Assembly: GCF_004362895.1 (NCBI RefSeq)
Contig: NZ_SNXI01000002.1
Location: forward strand, 228,453 to 292,452
Length of the DNA: 64,000 nt
From: Idiomarina aquatica
GTDB lineage: Bacteria > Pseudomonadota > Gammaproteobacteria > Enterobacterales > Alteromonadaceae
Reading direction: 5' to 3'
The position numbers and the translations under genes were made by a program. Of this stretch, positions 14,237 through 22,240 are shown piece after piece (the stretch's first letter is position 1; each line of letters opens with the position of its first letter). The notes below the pieces were generated by a model. That model ran no database searches and had not been told where the DNA came from. It was given only the letters and a program-made list of their open reading frames with translations.

Positions 14237-16378
14237 ATGTCATTGAAAAAGCTACTGTTGCTGTTGGTTATTATTGCGCTGTTTATCAGTGCATTTGTTT
14301 TTGATTTAACCCAGTATTTATCGCTGGATGTACTTAAAGAGAAGCAACAGCAGCTTAATTCATTGTTTGCTGAAAACCCTGTCAGCACCTTTGCGATTTA
14401 TTTTGCCATTTACGTTATTTCTACAGCGCTTTCTCTGCCCGGCGCGACTGTATTAACACTAGGGGCCGGCGCGATATTCGGGTTTGGTTGGGGCTTGTTG
14501 TTAGCTAGCTTTGCCGCCTCTGTTGGTGCTTTCTTATCATTTTTAAGTGCCCGTTTTATTTTGCGCGACTGGGTACAGGCTAAATTCGGTGAGCGACTGG
14601 ATGCGATCAATCGCGGTATTGAACGTGACGGCGCGTTTTACCTGTTGAGCTTGCGACTGGTGCCGCTGTTTCCGTTTTTTGTCATTAATCTGGTCATGGG
14701 GCTGACCCCGATCAAAGCCTGGACTTACTATTGGGTCAGTCAGGTGGGTATGTTGCTGGGCGCTGCGGTTTATATCAACGCCGGTACTCAGCTGGCGCAA
14801 ATCAATAGCCTCGGCGATGTGGTGTCGGCGGATCTCATAGGCGCCTTTGTCTTACTTGGCATTATGCCGATTATCGCCAAATTTATTTTAAGCATCGTTA
14901 AACGCCGCAAGGCATTCAAAGGCTACCAAAAGCCGAAGTCGTTCGATAACAATATGGTGGTCATTGGTGCCGGTTCTGCCGGGTTAGTCAGTGCTTATAT
15001 TGCCGCCGCGGTAAAAGCGAAGGTCACATTGATCGAGCGCGATAAAATGGGCGGCGACTGTCTGAATACCGGCTGTGTGCCCTCTAAAGCCTTGCTGCAT
15101 GTGGCGAATGTGGCACACCAGGCGCGTCATAGCGAACATCTCGGCGTTAAAGCTGACAATGTGCAGGTCGATTTTAAGCAGGTAATGCAACAGGTACAAG
15201 ACGTTATTGGTAAAATCGAACCCCATGATTCGGTGGAGCGCTATGAGCAGCTGGGTGTTAATGTCGAACTCGGAGAGGCGCGTATTGTGTCACCATGGGA
15301 AGTCGAAATAACACAAAATGGCGAGACCAAAACCATCACTACCCGCGCTATCGTAGTGGCGACCGGGGCGCGTCCGTTAGTTCCTGAGTTCGAGGGACTG
15401 GGTAACATCGATTACCTGACTTCCGATAATTTGTGGTCGTTGCAGGAATTGCCTGAACGATTGGTGGTACTCGGCGGTGGCCCGATTGGCTGCGAATTAT
15501 CACAGGCCTTCCAACGGTTAGGTTCACAGGTAACCCTGGTGGAGATGGCGGATCGTATTTTAGGTCCGGAAGATCAGGATTCGGCGGAATTGTTAGCTAA
15601 GCAGCTGCAAAACGATGGTATTGACTTAAAAACCGGTCACAAAGCTAAGCGCTTTGAACAACACAACGGCGAAAGCCTGTTGGTGGCGGAACATGACGGC
15701 AAAGAACAACAGATCCCGTTTGACCGGGTATTGATAGCGCTGGGCCGTCAGGCCAACGTCAGTGGTTTTGGCCTGGAAGAGCTAGGTGTCGAAACCGATC
15801 GCACCATCAATACCAACGAATTGCTGCAAACCAATTATCCCAATATTTATGCCTGTGGTGATGTGGTCGGCCCGTATCAGTTTACTCATGTTGCCTCGCA
15901 TCAGGCTTGGTATGCAGCCGTTAATGCCTTATTTGATCCGCTTAAAACCTTCCGCGTGGATTATTCGGTCATCCCCTGGGTCACTTATACTTCACCGCAG
16001 GTTGCAAACGTGGGTCTGACCGAACAACAGGCGCAACAGAAAAACAAGGAATACGAGGTTACGACCTACGATATTGGCGAGCTCGATCGCGCGATAGCCG
16101 ATGACAATGCCTATGGACGGGTTAAGGTATTGACCGTGCCGGGCAAAGATAAAATTCTCGGGGTTAATATTGTCGGCCCGTCTGCGGGTGAGCTGTTAGC
16201 CGAATATGTGCTGGCGATGAAGCACGGCATTGGTCTTAATAAAATTCTCGGTACCATCCATAGCTACCCTACGCTGGCAGAAGCCAATAAATACGTTGCA
16301 GGTGAGTGGAAGCGTGCTAATGCGCCGCAGAGCTTGCTAAACTGGGTGGAGAAATTCCATCGCTGGCGTCGGAGTTAA
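14237..16378 (+). CDS. TVP38/TMEM64 membrane domain fused to FAD-dependent disulfide oxidoreductase
   Basis: 713 residues. Residues 1-225 are a TVP38/DedA-like (VTT) membrane domain with ALSLPGATVLTLGAGAIFGF and RLVPLFPFFVINLVMGLTPI. Residues about 235-713 are a mercuric reductase/lipoamide dehydrogenase-type flavoprotein: NMVVIGAGSAGLVSAYIAA for FAD, redox-active GGDCLNTGCVPSKAL, LVVLGGGPIGCEL for NAD(P)H, YACGDVVGPYQFTH, and the C-terminal dimer interface with HSYPTLAEANKY. The mercuric reductase C-terminal Cys pair is absent, so mercury is unlikely to be the substrate. The fusion is known in several gammaproteobacteria but its reaction is unclear. The ynjB start lies 1 base after the stop. 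Confidence 0.9.
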   Translation: MSLKKLLLLLVIIALFISAFVFDLTQYLSLDVLKEKQQQLNSLFAENPVSTFAIYFAIYVISTALSLPGATVLTLGAGAIFGFGWGLLLASFAASVGAFLSFLSARFILRDWVQAKFGERLDAINRGIERDGAFYLLSLRLVPLFPFFVINLVMGLTPIKAWTYYWVSQVGMLLGAAVYINAGTQLAQINSLGDVVSADLIGAFVLLGIMPIIAKFILSIVKRRKAFKGYQKPKSFDNNMVVIGAGSAGLVSAYIAAAVKAKVTLIERDKMGGDCLNTGCVPSKALLHVANVAHQARHSEHLGVKADNVQVDFKQVMQQVQDVIGKIEPHDSVERYEQLGVNVELGEARIVSPWEVEITQNGETKTITTRAIVVATGARPLVPEFEGLGNIDYLTSDNLWSLQELPERLVVLGGGPIGCELSQAFQRLGSQVTLVEMADRILGPEDQDSAELLAKQLQNDGIDLKTGHKAKRFEQHNGESLLVAEHDGKEQQIPFDRVLIALGRQANVSGFGLEELGVETDRTINTNELLQTNYPNIYACGDVVGPYQFTHVASHQAWYAAVNALFDPLKTFRVDYSVIPWVTYTSPQVANVGLTEQQAQQKNKEYEVTTYDIGELDRAIADDNAYGRVKVLTVPGKDKILGVNIVGPSAGELLAEYVLAMKHGIGLNKILGTIHSYPTLAEANKYVAGEWKRANAPQSLLNWVEKFHRWRRS

Positions 16379-16379
16379 A

Positions 16380-17444
16380 ATGCGCACGTTAATCCTCGGC
16401 TTATTGTTATTACTGTCTAGCGCAGCTTATGCGCAGCCGCAAACGGTCTACTTTTATGCCTGGGGCGGCAATCCGGCGGTTAACGACTACCTGCGTTGGG
16501 CAGCACGTGAGCTTAAAGCGCAGGACATCGAATTGCGCCACGTTAAGGTGGCGGATATTGCCGAGGTGGTAAAGCAATTAACCGACGGCCGCAGTAACGC
16601 CGACTTGATGTGGATAAACGGCGAGAACTTTCATGCTCTAAAAGCAGCGGATAAGTTGTACGCGGCAGCCGAACAGGTGCCAAACCTGGCCCATGTGCGG
16701 GACGAATTGAACTGGCAAACCGACTTTGGTGAATCGGTCGATGGTTTGGAAATACCCTGGGGGGTGGGTCAGTTTTACCTGCTCAGCTGCCAAACCTGTT
16801 TAACCGGGAACACCATTTCAGCCGAAGAGTTACTACTATATGCCGAACGCAATCCCGGCCAAGTCAGCTATCCGAAACCACCGGAGTTTCATGGCACGAC
16901 CTTTTTAAAAGCGTTATTACTGTCGTTAAGCGAACAAGATGAGGTGTTCCAGCAGCCGGTGTCGGCAGTCGATGCCGAAAAACTCACGCAACCGTTGTGG
17001 AATTACCTACAGCGACTGCATCCGCTTTTATGGCAACAGGGCGAGAACTTTCCCGCGTCGGCTTCGGAAATGCGTAATTTATTTGCCAACAGCGCGTTGG
17101 ATATCGCGGTCAGTTTTAACCCCAACGAAGTGCAAACACTCGTCAGTCAGGGCCGAATCCCTTCAGGAACGCAGCGGGTGACCCTGGGTGATGCCGCGAT
17201 TACCAACCATCACTATCTGGCGATCCCTGCGTCGGCTAAGGCGAAAGATGCGGCCGTTGAGGTGATTAATTTTATGCTCAGTGACCAGGCTCAGCTGCGT
17301 AAAGCGCAGCTTGATGACTGGGGCGACCCGGCGGTTGTCGAACTGTCAGGCGCCAAAACACCCGCATTGTTGCCGGTAGCACCGGATTTTCACGCCAGTT
17401 GGCAAACCTACCTGGAGCAGGCGTGGTTAGAGCGCTTTCAGTAA
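16380..17444 (+). CDS. ynjB: YnjB-type ABC transporter substrate-binding protein
   Basis: 354 residues with signal peptide MRTLILGLLLLLSSAAYA. The mature protein starts QTVYFYAWGGNPAVNDYLRW and contains NADLMWINGENFHALK, IPWGVGQFYL and DIAVSFNPNE, a periplasmic iron/polyamine-like binding fold of the YnjB family. The substrate is unknown in Escherichia coli. It is immediately followed by the cognate permease and ATPase, with overlapping frames. Confidence 0.85.
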   Translation: MRTLILGLLLLLSSAAYAQPQTVYFYAWGGNPAVNDYLRWAARELKAQDIELRHVKVADIAEVVKQLTDGRSNADLMWINGENFHALKAADKLYAAAEQVPNLAHVRDELNWQTDFGESVDGLEIPWGVGQFYLLSCQTCLTGNTISAEELLLYAERNPGQVSYPKPPEFHGTTFLKALLLSLSEQDEVFQQPVSAVDAEKLTQPLWNYLQRLHPLLWQQGENFPASASEMRNLFANSALDIAVSFNPNEVQTLVSQGRIPSGTQRVTLGDAAITNHHYLAIPASAKAKDAAVEVINFMLSDQAQLRKAQLDDWGDPAVVELSGAKTPALLPVAPDFHASWQTYLEQAWLERFQ

Positions 17445-19006
17445 CGGTATTACTGGTATTAGTCGGCGTGCCGCTACTCGCGGCATTGCAGGCTTTGCAA
17501 TTGCCATCAACCATTGACTGGGCGCTATGGACATGGCCGTTACTGCAAACACTCTTAGTAACAGGGGTCAGCGCGCTGCTGGTTGCCTGGCTGAGTCTTG
17601 CGGTTGCGCCTGTTATTGCAAATAGTCGCTGGTTTAATGGTCTTAGCGTGGTGCTGGCAACACCGCATGTTGCCTTTGCTGTGGGGATTGTGTTTTTGTT
17701 CAGCCCTACGGGTTATCTGGTACGCCTTGTCGAAGCCATGACCGGTCTGCTGCCGACACCACCTAGCGGCTGGCCATTACCGGATAAGTCGCTGCTGACG
17801 TTGACGCTGGTTTTGCTGCTAAAGGAACTCCCTTTTATGTTGTTGATGGTCAGCACCCAGCTAAAACAAATTCCCTACCAGCGCTGGTTGTTGCAGGCGC
17901 AGAGCATGGGCTGGTCGGCACGCCGCAGCTGGTGGTCGTTGATTGTACCGGTGCTGTTATCACGCCTAAAATTACCCTTGGCTGCCATTATTATTTATAC
18001 CGTGTCGGTCGTCGATATCCCTTTGTTATTAGGCCCCAATGCGCCGGGTTTACTTGCCGTGGTGGCTTTTGAGCAACATTACCAATGGGGCAATCAGGAT
18101 AATGCCAGTCAGGGCGTGTGGTTGCTGATATCAACCAGCGCCCTGGCATTGGCGGCCATGTTGATGGCTATTCGCGCGTATCGGTGTGTGGCTGAACGCT
18201 TACGGCAGCAGTTTGCTAAAGCGTCGCGACGACAATGGCATCTGTCGTTTGCGGGCAGCGCCGTTGCGGCGGCGCTGGTTTTGGTGTCGCTACTGGTTAT
18301 CGGGATGTTAGTGGTGCAAAGTATTGCCGGAGCGTGGTTTTATCCCGATTTACAGCCCGGCGCATGGCAGCCGCAGCGCTGGTCAACGGAGTGGCCCTAT
18401 ATGGCACCCCTGTTATGGGATACGTTTTGGGTTGCTCTAGTTAGCGCTATAGCGTCGGTGGCGGCAGCGGTTATGGTATTAGAGCGACAACGACAGCGCC
18501 GGCAAAAGCAGCTGAAGGTATTGCCATTACTGTTGTTGTTGGTGCCGCAGTTGGTGTTGGTTCTGGGCTGGCAACAGCTTGCAGGACAGGGCTCTGAGGG
18601 CGCTGTTTTAGTGTGGTCACACGTGGTATTTGGCTTCCCTTATGCGTACCTGGTTATGCACGGCGCCTGGGTGAATTTCGACGAGCGTTGGCTTTATCAG
18701 GCGCAAAGCCTGGGCTACAGCTATGGTCGTGCCTGGTTTACACTGGTGCCCCGGATGCTGAAAGGACCGCTGCTAACGGCCTTTGCTATCGCCTTTGCGG
18801 TGAGCATTGCGCAATATCTGCCGACGCTGTGGCTGGCAGGGGGGACTTTGCCGACCTTAACCACCGAAACAGTCAGCATCGCCTCCGGCGGCGACTGGCG
18901 TTTGGCTGCGGTCTATGCGGTGATGCAGACGTTATTGCCGTTGCTGGTATTCAGTTTGGTTTTAATGATTCAACGTCGACAACGGGGAACACAAGTCAGT
19001 GTCTGA
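17423..19006 (+). CDS. ynjC: YnjC-type double ABC permease
   Basis: 527 residues from GTG 17423, chosen because GGAG lies 6 bases upstream; the frame runs further back into ynjB. Two homologous permease halves (about 1-260 and 280-527), each with about six helices, are fused in one chain. Each half keeps the EAA-type cytoplasmic loop: QAQSMGWSARRSWWSLIVPV in the first, QAQSLGYSYGRAWFTLVPRM in the second. The stop overlaps the ynjD start. Confidence 0.85.
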   Translation: MVRALSVTVLLVLVGVPLLAALQALQLPSTIDWALWTWPLLQTLLVTGVSALLVAWLSLAVAPVIANSRWFNGLSVVLATPHVAFAVGIVFLFSPTGYLVRLVEAMTGLLPTPPSGWPLPDKSLLTLTLVLLLKELPFMLLMVSTQLKQIPYQRWLLQAQSMGWSARRSWWSLIVPVLLSRLKLPLAAIIIYTVSVVDIPLLLGPNAPGLLAVVAFEQHYQWGNQDNASQGVWLLISTSALALAAMLMAIRAYRCVAERLRQQFAKASRRQWHLSFAGSAVAAALVLVSLLVIGMLVVQSIAGAWFYPDLQPGAWQPQRWSTEWPYMAPLLWDTFWVALVSAIASVAAAVMVLERQRQRRQKQLKVLPLLLLLVPQLVLVLGWQQLAGQGSEGAVLVWSHVVFGFPYAYLVMHGAWVNFDERWLYQAQSLGYSYGRAWFTLVPRMLKGPLLTAFAIAFAVSIAQYLPTLWLAGGTLPTLTTETVSIASGGDWRLAAVYAVMQTLLPLLVFSLVLMIQRRQRGTQVSV

Positions 19007-19646
19007 CAATACGGATTCATTACTAATTCGACAGCTTAACATCAGCCGGCAGGGTAAGTCGCTGATAAGTCTGACGGAACTAAGGGTTAAGCCCGGTGAG
19101 GTGGCGACCATCGTTGGCCCCAGTGGCAGCGGCAAAAGTACGTTATTGCGCTGGGTTCTGGGCGAGCCGCTGCATGATTTTAATGCCAGCGGCGAACTTT
19201 GGCTGGGTGGCAAACGTATGGATAAAGAGCCCATTGAGCGGCGTCAGATTGGCTTGATGTATCAAAAAGGTGACCTGTTCCCACACTTGACGGTATTGCA
19301 GAATTTACTCTTTGCGCTGCCGCGGGTTGGCAAAGCAGAGCAGCGGCAACGTGCAGAGCAGGCACTGCAGGCGGTGGGATTACAGCATAAACGAACGGCA
19401 ATGCCGGATGAGCTCAGTGGGGGGGAACAATCGCGTATTGCTTTGATCCGATCGTTGCTGGCTGAGCCTGAGGCCATTTTGCTGGACGAGCCGTTTTCGG
19501 CGCTGGATACGCAATTGCGTCGGCACATTCGCGAGTGGACTTTTGCGCAAATCAAACAACGCAATATCCCGGCCATTTTAGTGACGCATGATGCGGCTGA
19601 CCATGGTCAGGGCCCGTTGGTAGAACTTGGGGAAACACATGTTTGA
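18999..19646 (+). CDS. ynjD: YnjD-type ABC transporter ATPase
   Basis: 215 residues with a GTG start inside the end of ynjC. It has Walker A GPSGSGKSTLLR, a Q-loop (IGLMYQKGDLFPHL), signature LSGGEQSRIALIRSLL, Walker B AILLDEPFSALD and switch His in LVTHDAADHG. A complete ATPase serving the YnjC permease. Its last codons overlap the next start. Confidence 0.9.
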   Translation: MSDNTDSLLIRQLNISRQGKSLISLTELRVKPGEVATIVGPSGSGKSTLLRWVLGEPLHDFNASGELWLGGKRMDKEPIERRQIGLMYQKGDLFPHLTVLQNLLFALPRVGKAEQRQRAEQALQAVGLQHKRTAMPDELSGGEQSRIALIRSLLAEPEAILLDEPFSALDTQLRRHIREWTFAQIKQRNIPAILVTHDAADHGQGPLVELGETHV

Positions 19647-20244
19647 TCCGGTTATTACGCCGCTAACGCGAAAAATACTCGAGCCAGCAGTGGGCTGGTT
19701 AGTTAAGCGCAATATCAGCGCTGACCAGGTAACGGTGAGTGGTTTCTTAATCGGCTTACTGGCAGTACCTGCACTGGCGTATGAATTTTACACTGTGGCG
19801 TTGCTGTTTATTTTATTAAACCGCCTGGCCGATGGCCTGGACGGTGCGGTAGCTCGGCAGACTCAGCAGACAGATGCCGGCGGCTATCTGGACATTGTAC
19901 TGGATTTTATTTTTTATAGTGCGGTAGTGCTGGGTTTTTTACTGGCAGAACCGGCGCAAAATGCGGTGGCCGCCGGGGTGTTAATGGTGACCTTTATGGG
20001 CACCGGCTCAACGTTTTTAGCCTTTGCCGGTATTGCCGCCAAACGCGGTATCGAGAACCTCGATTACCCGAATAAATCGTTGCACTACATGGGCGGTTTA
20101 ACCGAAGGCTTCGAGACCATACTGGCGTTTGTGCTGTTCTGCCTGTGGCCGCAACACTTCGTTATGCTCGCGTACGTATTTGCCACCGCCTGCTGGCTAA
20201 CCGCGCTAACCCGCCTGTACAGCGGCTACCGCACACTCCAGTAG
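19639..20244 (+). CDS. ynjF: CDP-alcohol phosphatidyltransferase family protein (YnjF-like)
   Basis: 201 residues from ATG 19639 (GGGGAA upstream), overlapping ynjD by 8 bases. The CDP-alcohol phosphotransferase motif is complete: DGLDGAVARQ, then TDAGGYLDIVLDF (pattern DxxDGxxAR...GxxxDxxxD). Several membrane helices follow. It transfers a phosphatidyl or similar group from a CDP-activated donor; the acceptor is unknown. The link to ynjBCD is the same as in Escherichia coli, but the rhodanese YnjE is missing. Its TAG stop is part of the GTAG head of a REP element. Confidence 0.85.
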   Translation: MFDPVITPLTRKILEPAVGWLVKRNISADQVTVSGFLIGLLAVPALAYEFYTVALLFILLNRLADGLDGAVARQTQQTDAGGYLDIVLDFIFYSAVVLGFLLAEPAQNAVAAGVLMVTFMGTGSTFLAFAGIAAKRGIENLDYPNKSLHYMGGLTEGFETILAFVLFCLWPQHFVMLAYVFATACWLTALTRLYSGYRTLQ

Positions 20245-20262
20245 CTCGTGCCCTGGCACGAG
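20241..20262 (+). repeat. GTAG REP element at the ynjF stop codon
   Basis: GTAGCTCGTGCC-CT-GGCACGAG is a single REP. The TAG of its head is the ynjF stop codon (20242-20244). The stem matches the element at 2399-2421 except for the loop. Confidence 0.8.
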
Positions 20263-20284
20263 GCGCGAAGAGGACACACGATTT

Positions 20285-21070
20285 ATGACGATGGAAGCGA
20301 TTATACGACTGACAATTTTTCTTAGCGTGCTGGCGTTGATGGTGGGCTGGGAAGTGGCGCGGCCGAAGCGGCAGCCGCGGTATAACCGTTGGCAGCGTTG
20401 GCCGGCGAACCTCGGCATTGTTGTTATCGATACGCTGGTAACGCGTTTGTTAGTGCCGGCTGGTGTGGTAGGCGCGGCGCTATGGGCACAGCAGCAGGGC
20501 GTGGGCTTGTTCAATATGCTGCAAGTGCCCGCTTGGCTTGCTGTCGTGGCGAGCTTTATTTTACTGGACATTGCCATCTACTGGCAGCATCGCGCGTTTC
20601 ACCGTATCCCCGTGTTATGGCGTCTGCATCGTGTACACCATGCCGATCCGGACTTTGACGTAACTACCGGATTACGCTTTCATCCCATCGAAATAGTCTT
20701 AAGCCTGGGCATTAAAGCGGCCGTGGCTGTCGTGCTGGGTGCGCCGGTTTTGGCGATTATCATTTTCGAAGTGGTATTAAATGCCTGTTCGCTGTTTAAC
20801 CACGGCAATGTGGCACTGCCGCCAAAGTTAGAAAGAGCCGTTCGCAAAATCTTGATCACTCAGGAACTTCACCGCATTCACCATAGCAGTGTAAAAACAG
20901 AAACCAACTCCAACTACGGTTTTAGTGTTAGCTGGTGGGATCACCTGTTTAACAGCTACACCGGCCAGCCCCAGGCTGGCTCAGACAACGTCGACATCGG
21001 CCTGACCGACTACCGCGACGCCTCGCTCACCACCAAACTTTGGGGCCTGCTGCGTATTCCTTTTAGGTAA
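20285..21070 (+). CDS. sterol desaturase / fatty acid hydroxylase family membrane protein
   Basis: 261 residues with about four membrane helices. The His-box iron ligands are HRAFH, LHRVHH and LHRIHHSS, with a further FNHGN, as in the fatty acid hydroxylase superfamily (di-iron oxygenases). YWQHRAFHRIPVLWRLHRVH is characteristic. The lipid substrate is unknown. AGAGGA 10 bases upstream supports the ATG chosen. It may be co-transcribed with the ynj operon, 40 bases upstream, though a REP separates them. Confidence 0.85.
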   Translation: MTMEAIIRLTIFLSVLALMVGWEVARPKRQPRYNRWQRWPANLGIVVIDTLVTRLLVPAGVVGAALWAQQQGVGLFNMLQVPAWLAVVASFILLDIAIYWQHRAFHRIPVLWRLHRVHHADPDFDVTTGLRFHPIEIVLSLGIKAAVAVVLGAPVLAIIIFEVVLNACSLFNHGNVALPPKLERAVRKILITQELHRIHHSSVKTETNSNYGFSVSWWDHLFNSYTGQPQAGSDNVDIGLTDYRDASLTTKLWGLLRIPFR

Positions 21071-21072
21071 AT

Positions 21073-21340
21073 CAGCTGTTTGTGCCTGCTGCACGGCTAT
21101 TGGTCGCTTCGCGACGGCTGTTTGCCCTGCGGGCGGCTATTTGTGCCTACGGCACGGCTGTTAGCAGCGAGCCTACGGCCGCTGCGGCTTTATTGCTGGG
21201 TGCATTTAAGCGTCTTTTTTTGTCTTTAAACAGCCGCAACGAGCGAAGGGATGTTGCCAACAGCCGTCGCGAAGCGACAAACAGCCGCCCGCAGGGCAAA
21301 TATCCGTCGCAAAGTGGCAAGGAGCCGCCCGCAAGGCAAT
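21073..21340. repeat. mini-hairpin array, spacer type CGGCTRTTTG (array B1)
   Basis: This fills most of the 348-base gap after the hydroxylase gene. Left-half spacers CGGCTATTTG and CGGCTGTTTG alternate with palindromes TCGCTTCGCGA, CCCTGCGGG and TGCCTACGGCA. After a centre near 21190-21225 the spacers become CAAACAGCCG and the palindromes repeat (TCGCGAAGCGA, CCCGCAGGG). No protein-coding signal is credible here, although long frames run through it. Confidence 0.75.
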
Positions 21341-21356
21341 GAACCGGTGAAGCCCC

Positions 21357-21385
21357 TTGTCCGCGTTTACAGATAATGCTATATA
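21357..21385 (+). promoter_or_regulatory. candidate sigma70 promoter of the hydrolase-kinase operon
   Basis: TTGTCC (21357-21362) and TATATA (21380-21385) are 17 bases apart, 34 bases before the hydrolase start codon. Confidence 0.45.
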
Positions 21386-21418
21386 GTACACAAAATATTA
21401 ACAAAATAAGGTGCGCGC

Positions 21419-22240
21419 ATGGACAGAGATGCGATCCTTTTGCGTAACAATGTCAACGTTCGTGGTGATGGAGATACCACGCTGCTTTTTGCTCACGGGT
21501 TTGGCTGTGATCAAACCATTTGGAATCAGGTAGCGCCGCACTTTTATAACAAATGTAAAGTCGTGTTGTTTGACTACGTTGGTAGCGGTGAGTCTGATTT
21601 AAATGCCTACGATGAACATCGTTATGACTCGCTGGATGGCTATGCACAAGACTTAGTCGAGGTAATTAAGGCGCTCGATCTGGATAACATTGTGCTGGTC
21701 GCTCATTCGGTCAGCGGCAGCATTAGCGCTATTGCCTACCCGGAGATTAAGCAGCGGTTAAAGCACATTGTTATGCTGAACCCGTCACCGCGTTACATCC
21801 ATGACGAGCCGGATTACGAGAGCGGCTTTGCTAAGGAAGACGTGGATCAGCTGATTATGATGATGGAACAGAACTTCTTCGGCTGGGCGCAAACACTGGC
21901 GCCGCAGGTGATGGAAAACCCCGAGCGGCCGGAGCTAACGGAACAATTACAGCAACATTTTACTGCCGGTGAAAATCGCCTCGTGCGTGCGTTTGCCCGC
22001 GCGACCTTTTATTCGGATACACGTGACAAGCTTAGTGCGGTCGACTGCCCGGTGACTATTTTGCAGGCCGATAAAGATATCGTTGTGCCAAAGCAAGTTG
22101 CTGAGTACACGGCTAAGCAATTGCCGAACGCAAGACTAATTGAGATCGATGCGCGGGGGCATTATCCGCATGTCAGTGCACCAGCGCAGATTGCGGAGCA
22201 GCTAGAATCGTTAATCGAATCGTTGAAGTCGACTGCATGA
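21419..22240 (+). CDS. RsbQ-like alpha/beta hydrolase
   Basis: 273 residues, single alpha/beta-hydrolase domain. It has LLFAHGFGCDQTIWNQV (oxyanion region), the nucleophile elbow LVAHSVSGSI with Ser near residue 96, ILQADKDIVVP with the acid, and DARGHYPHVS with the catalytic His. This is the RsbQ/KAI2/D14 branch, in which the enzyme binds or cleaves a small hydrophobic ligand to trigger a partner regulator. Its stop overlaps the next start (ATGA), and that next protein carries the PAS type usually found beside RsbQ homologues. Confidence 0.88.
   Translation: MDRDAILLRNNVNVRGDGDTTLLFAHGFGCDQTIWNQVAPHFYNKCKVVLFDYVGSGESDLNAYDEHRYDSLDGYAQDLVEVIKALDLDNIVLVAHSVSGSISAIAYPEIKQRLKHIVMLNPSPRYIHDEPDYESGFAKEDVDQLIMMMEQNFFGWAQTLAPQVMENPERPELTEQLQQHFTAGENRLVRAFARATFYSDTRDKLSAVDCPVTILQADKDIVVPKQVAEYTAKQLPNARLIEIDARGHYPHVSAPAQIAEQLESLIESLKSTA

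Noticed and set aside
14237..16378. TVP38-FAD oxidoreductase as a mercuric reductase
   Set aside because: The N-terminal metal-binding domain and the C-terminal vicinal Cys pair are missing, and there are no other mer genes.
21073..21340. Array tips as RNA UNCG tetraloops (CTTCGG, CTACGG)
   Set aside because: The palindromes are odd-length and centred one base off the C(UNCG)G register, so the closing pairs would not form. Triloop DNA-type hairpins fit better.
21082..21342. Long reading frames through the hairpin arrays (also 27162-27446, 27678-27944, 38056-38547)
   Set aside because: They are by-products of GC-rich palindromes: low-complexity Arg/Ala-rich products, no ribosome sites, and frames open on both strands at once.
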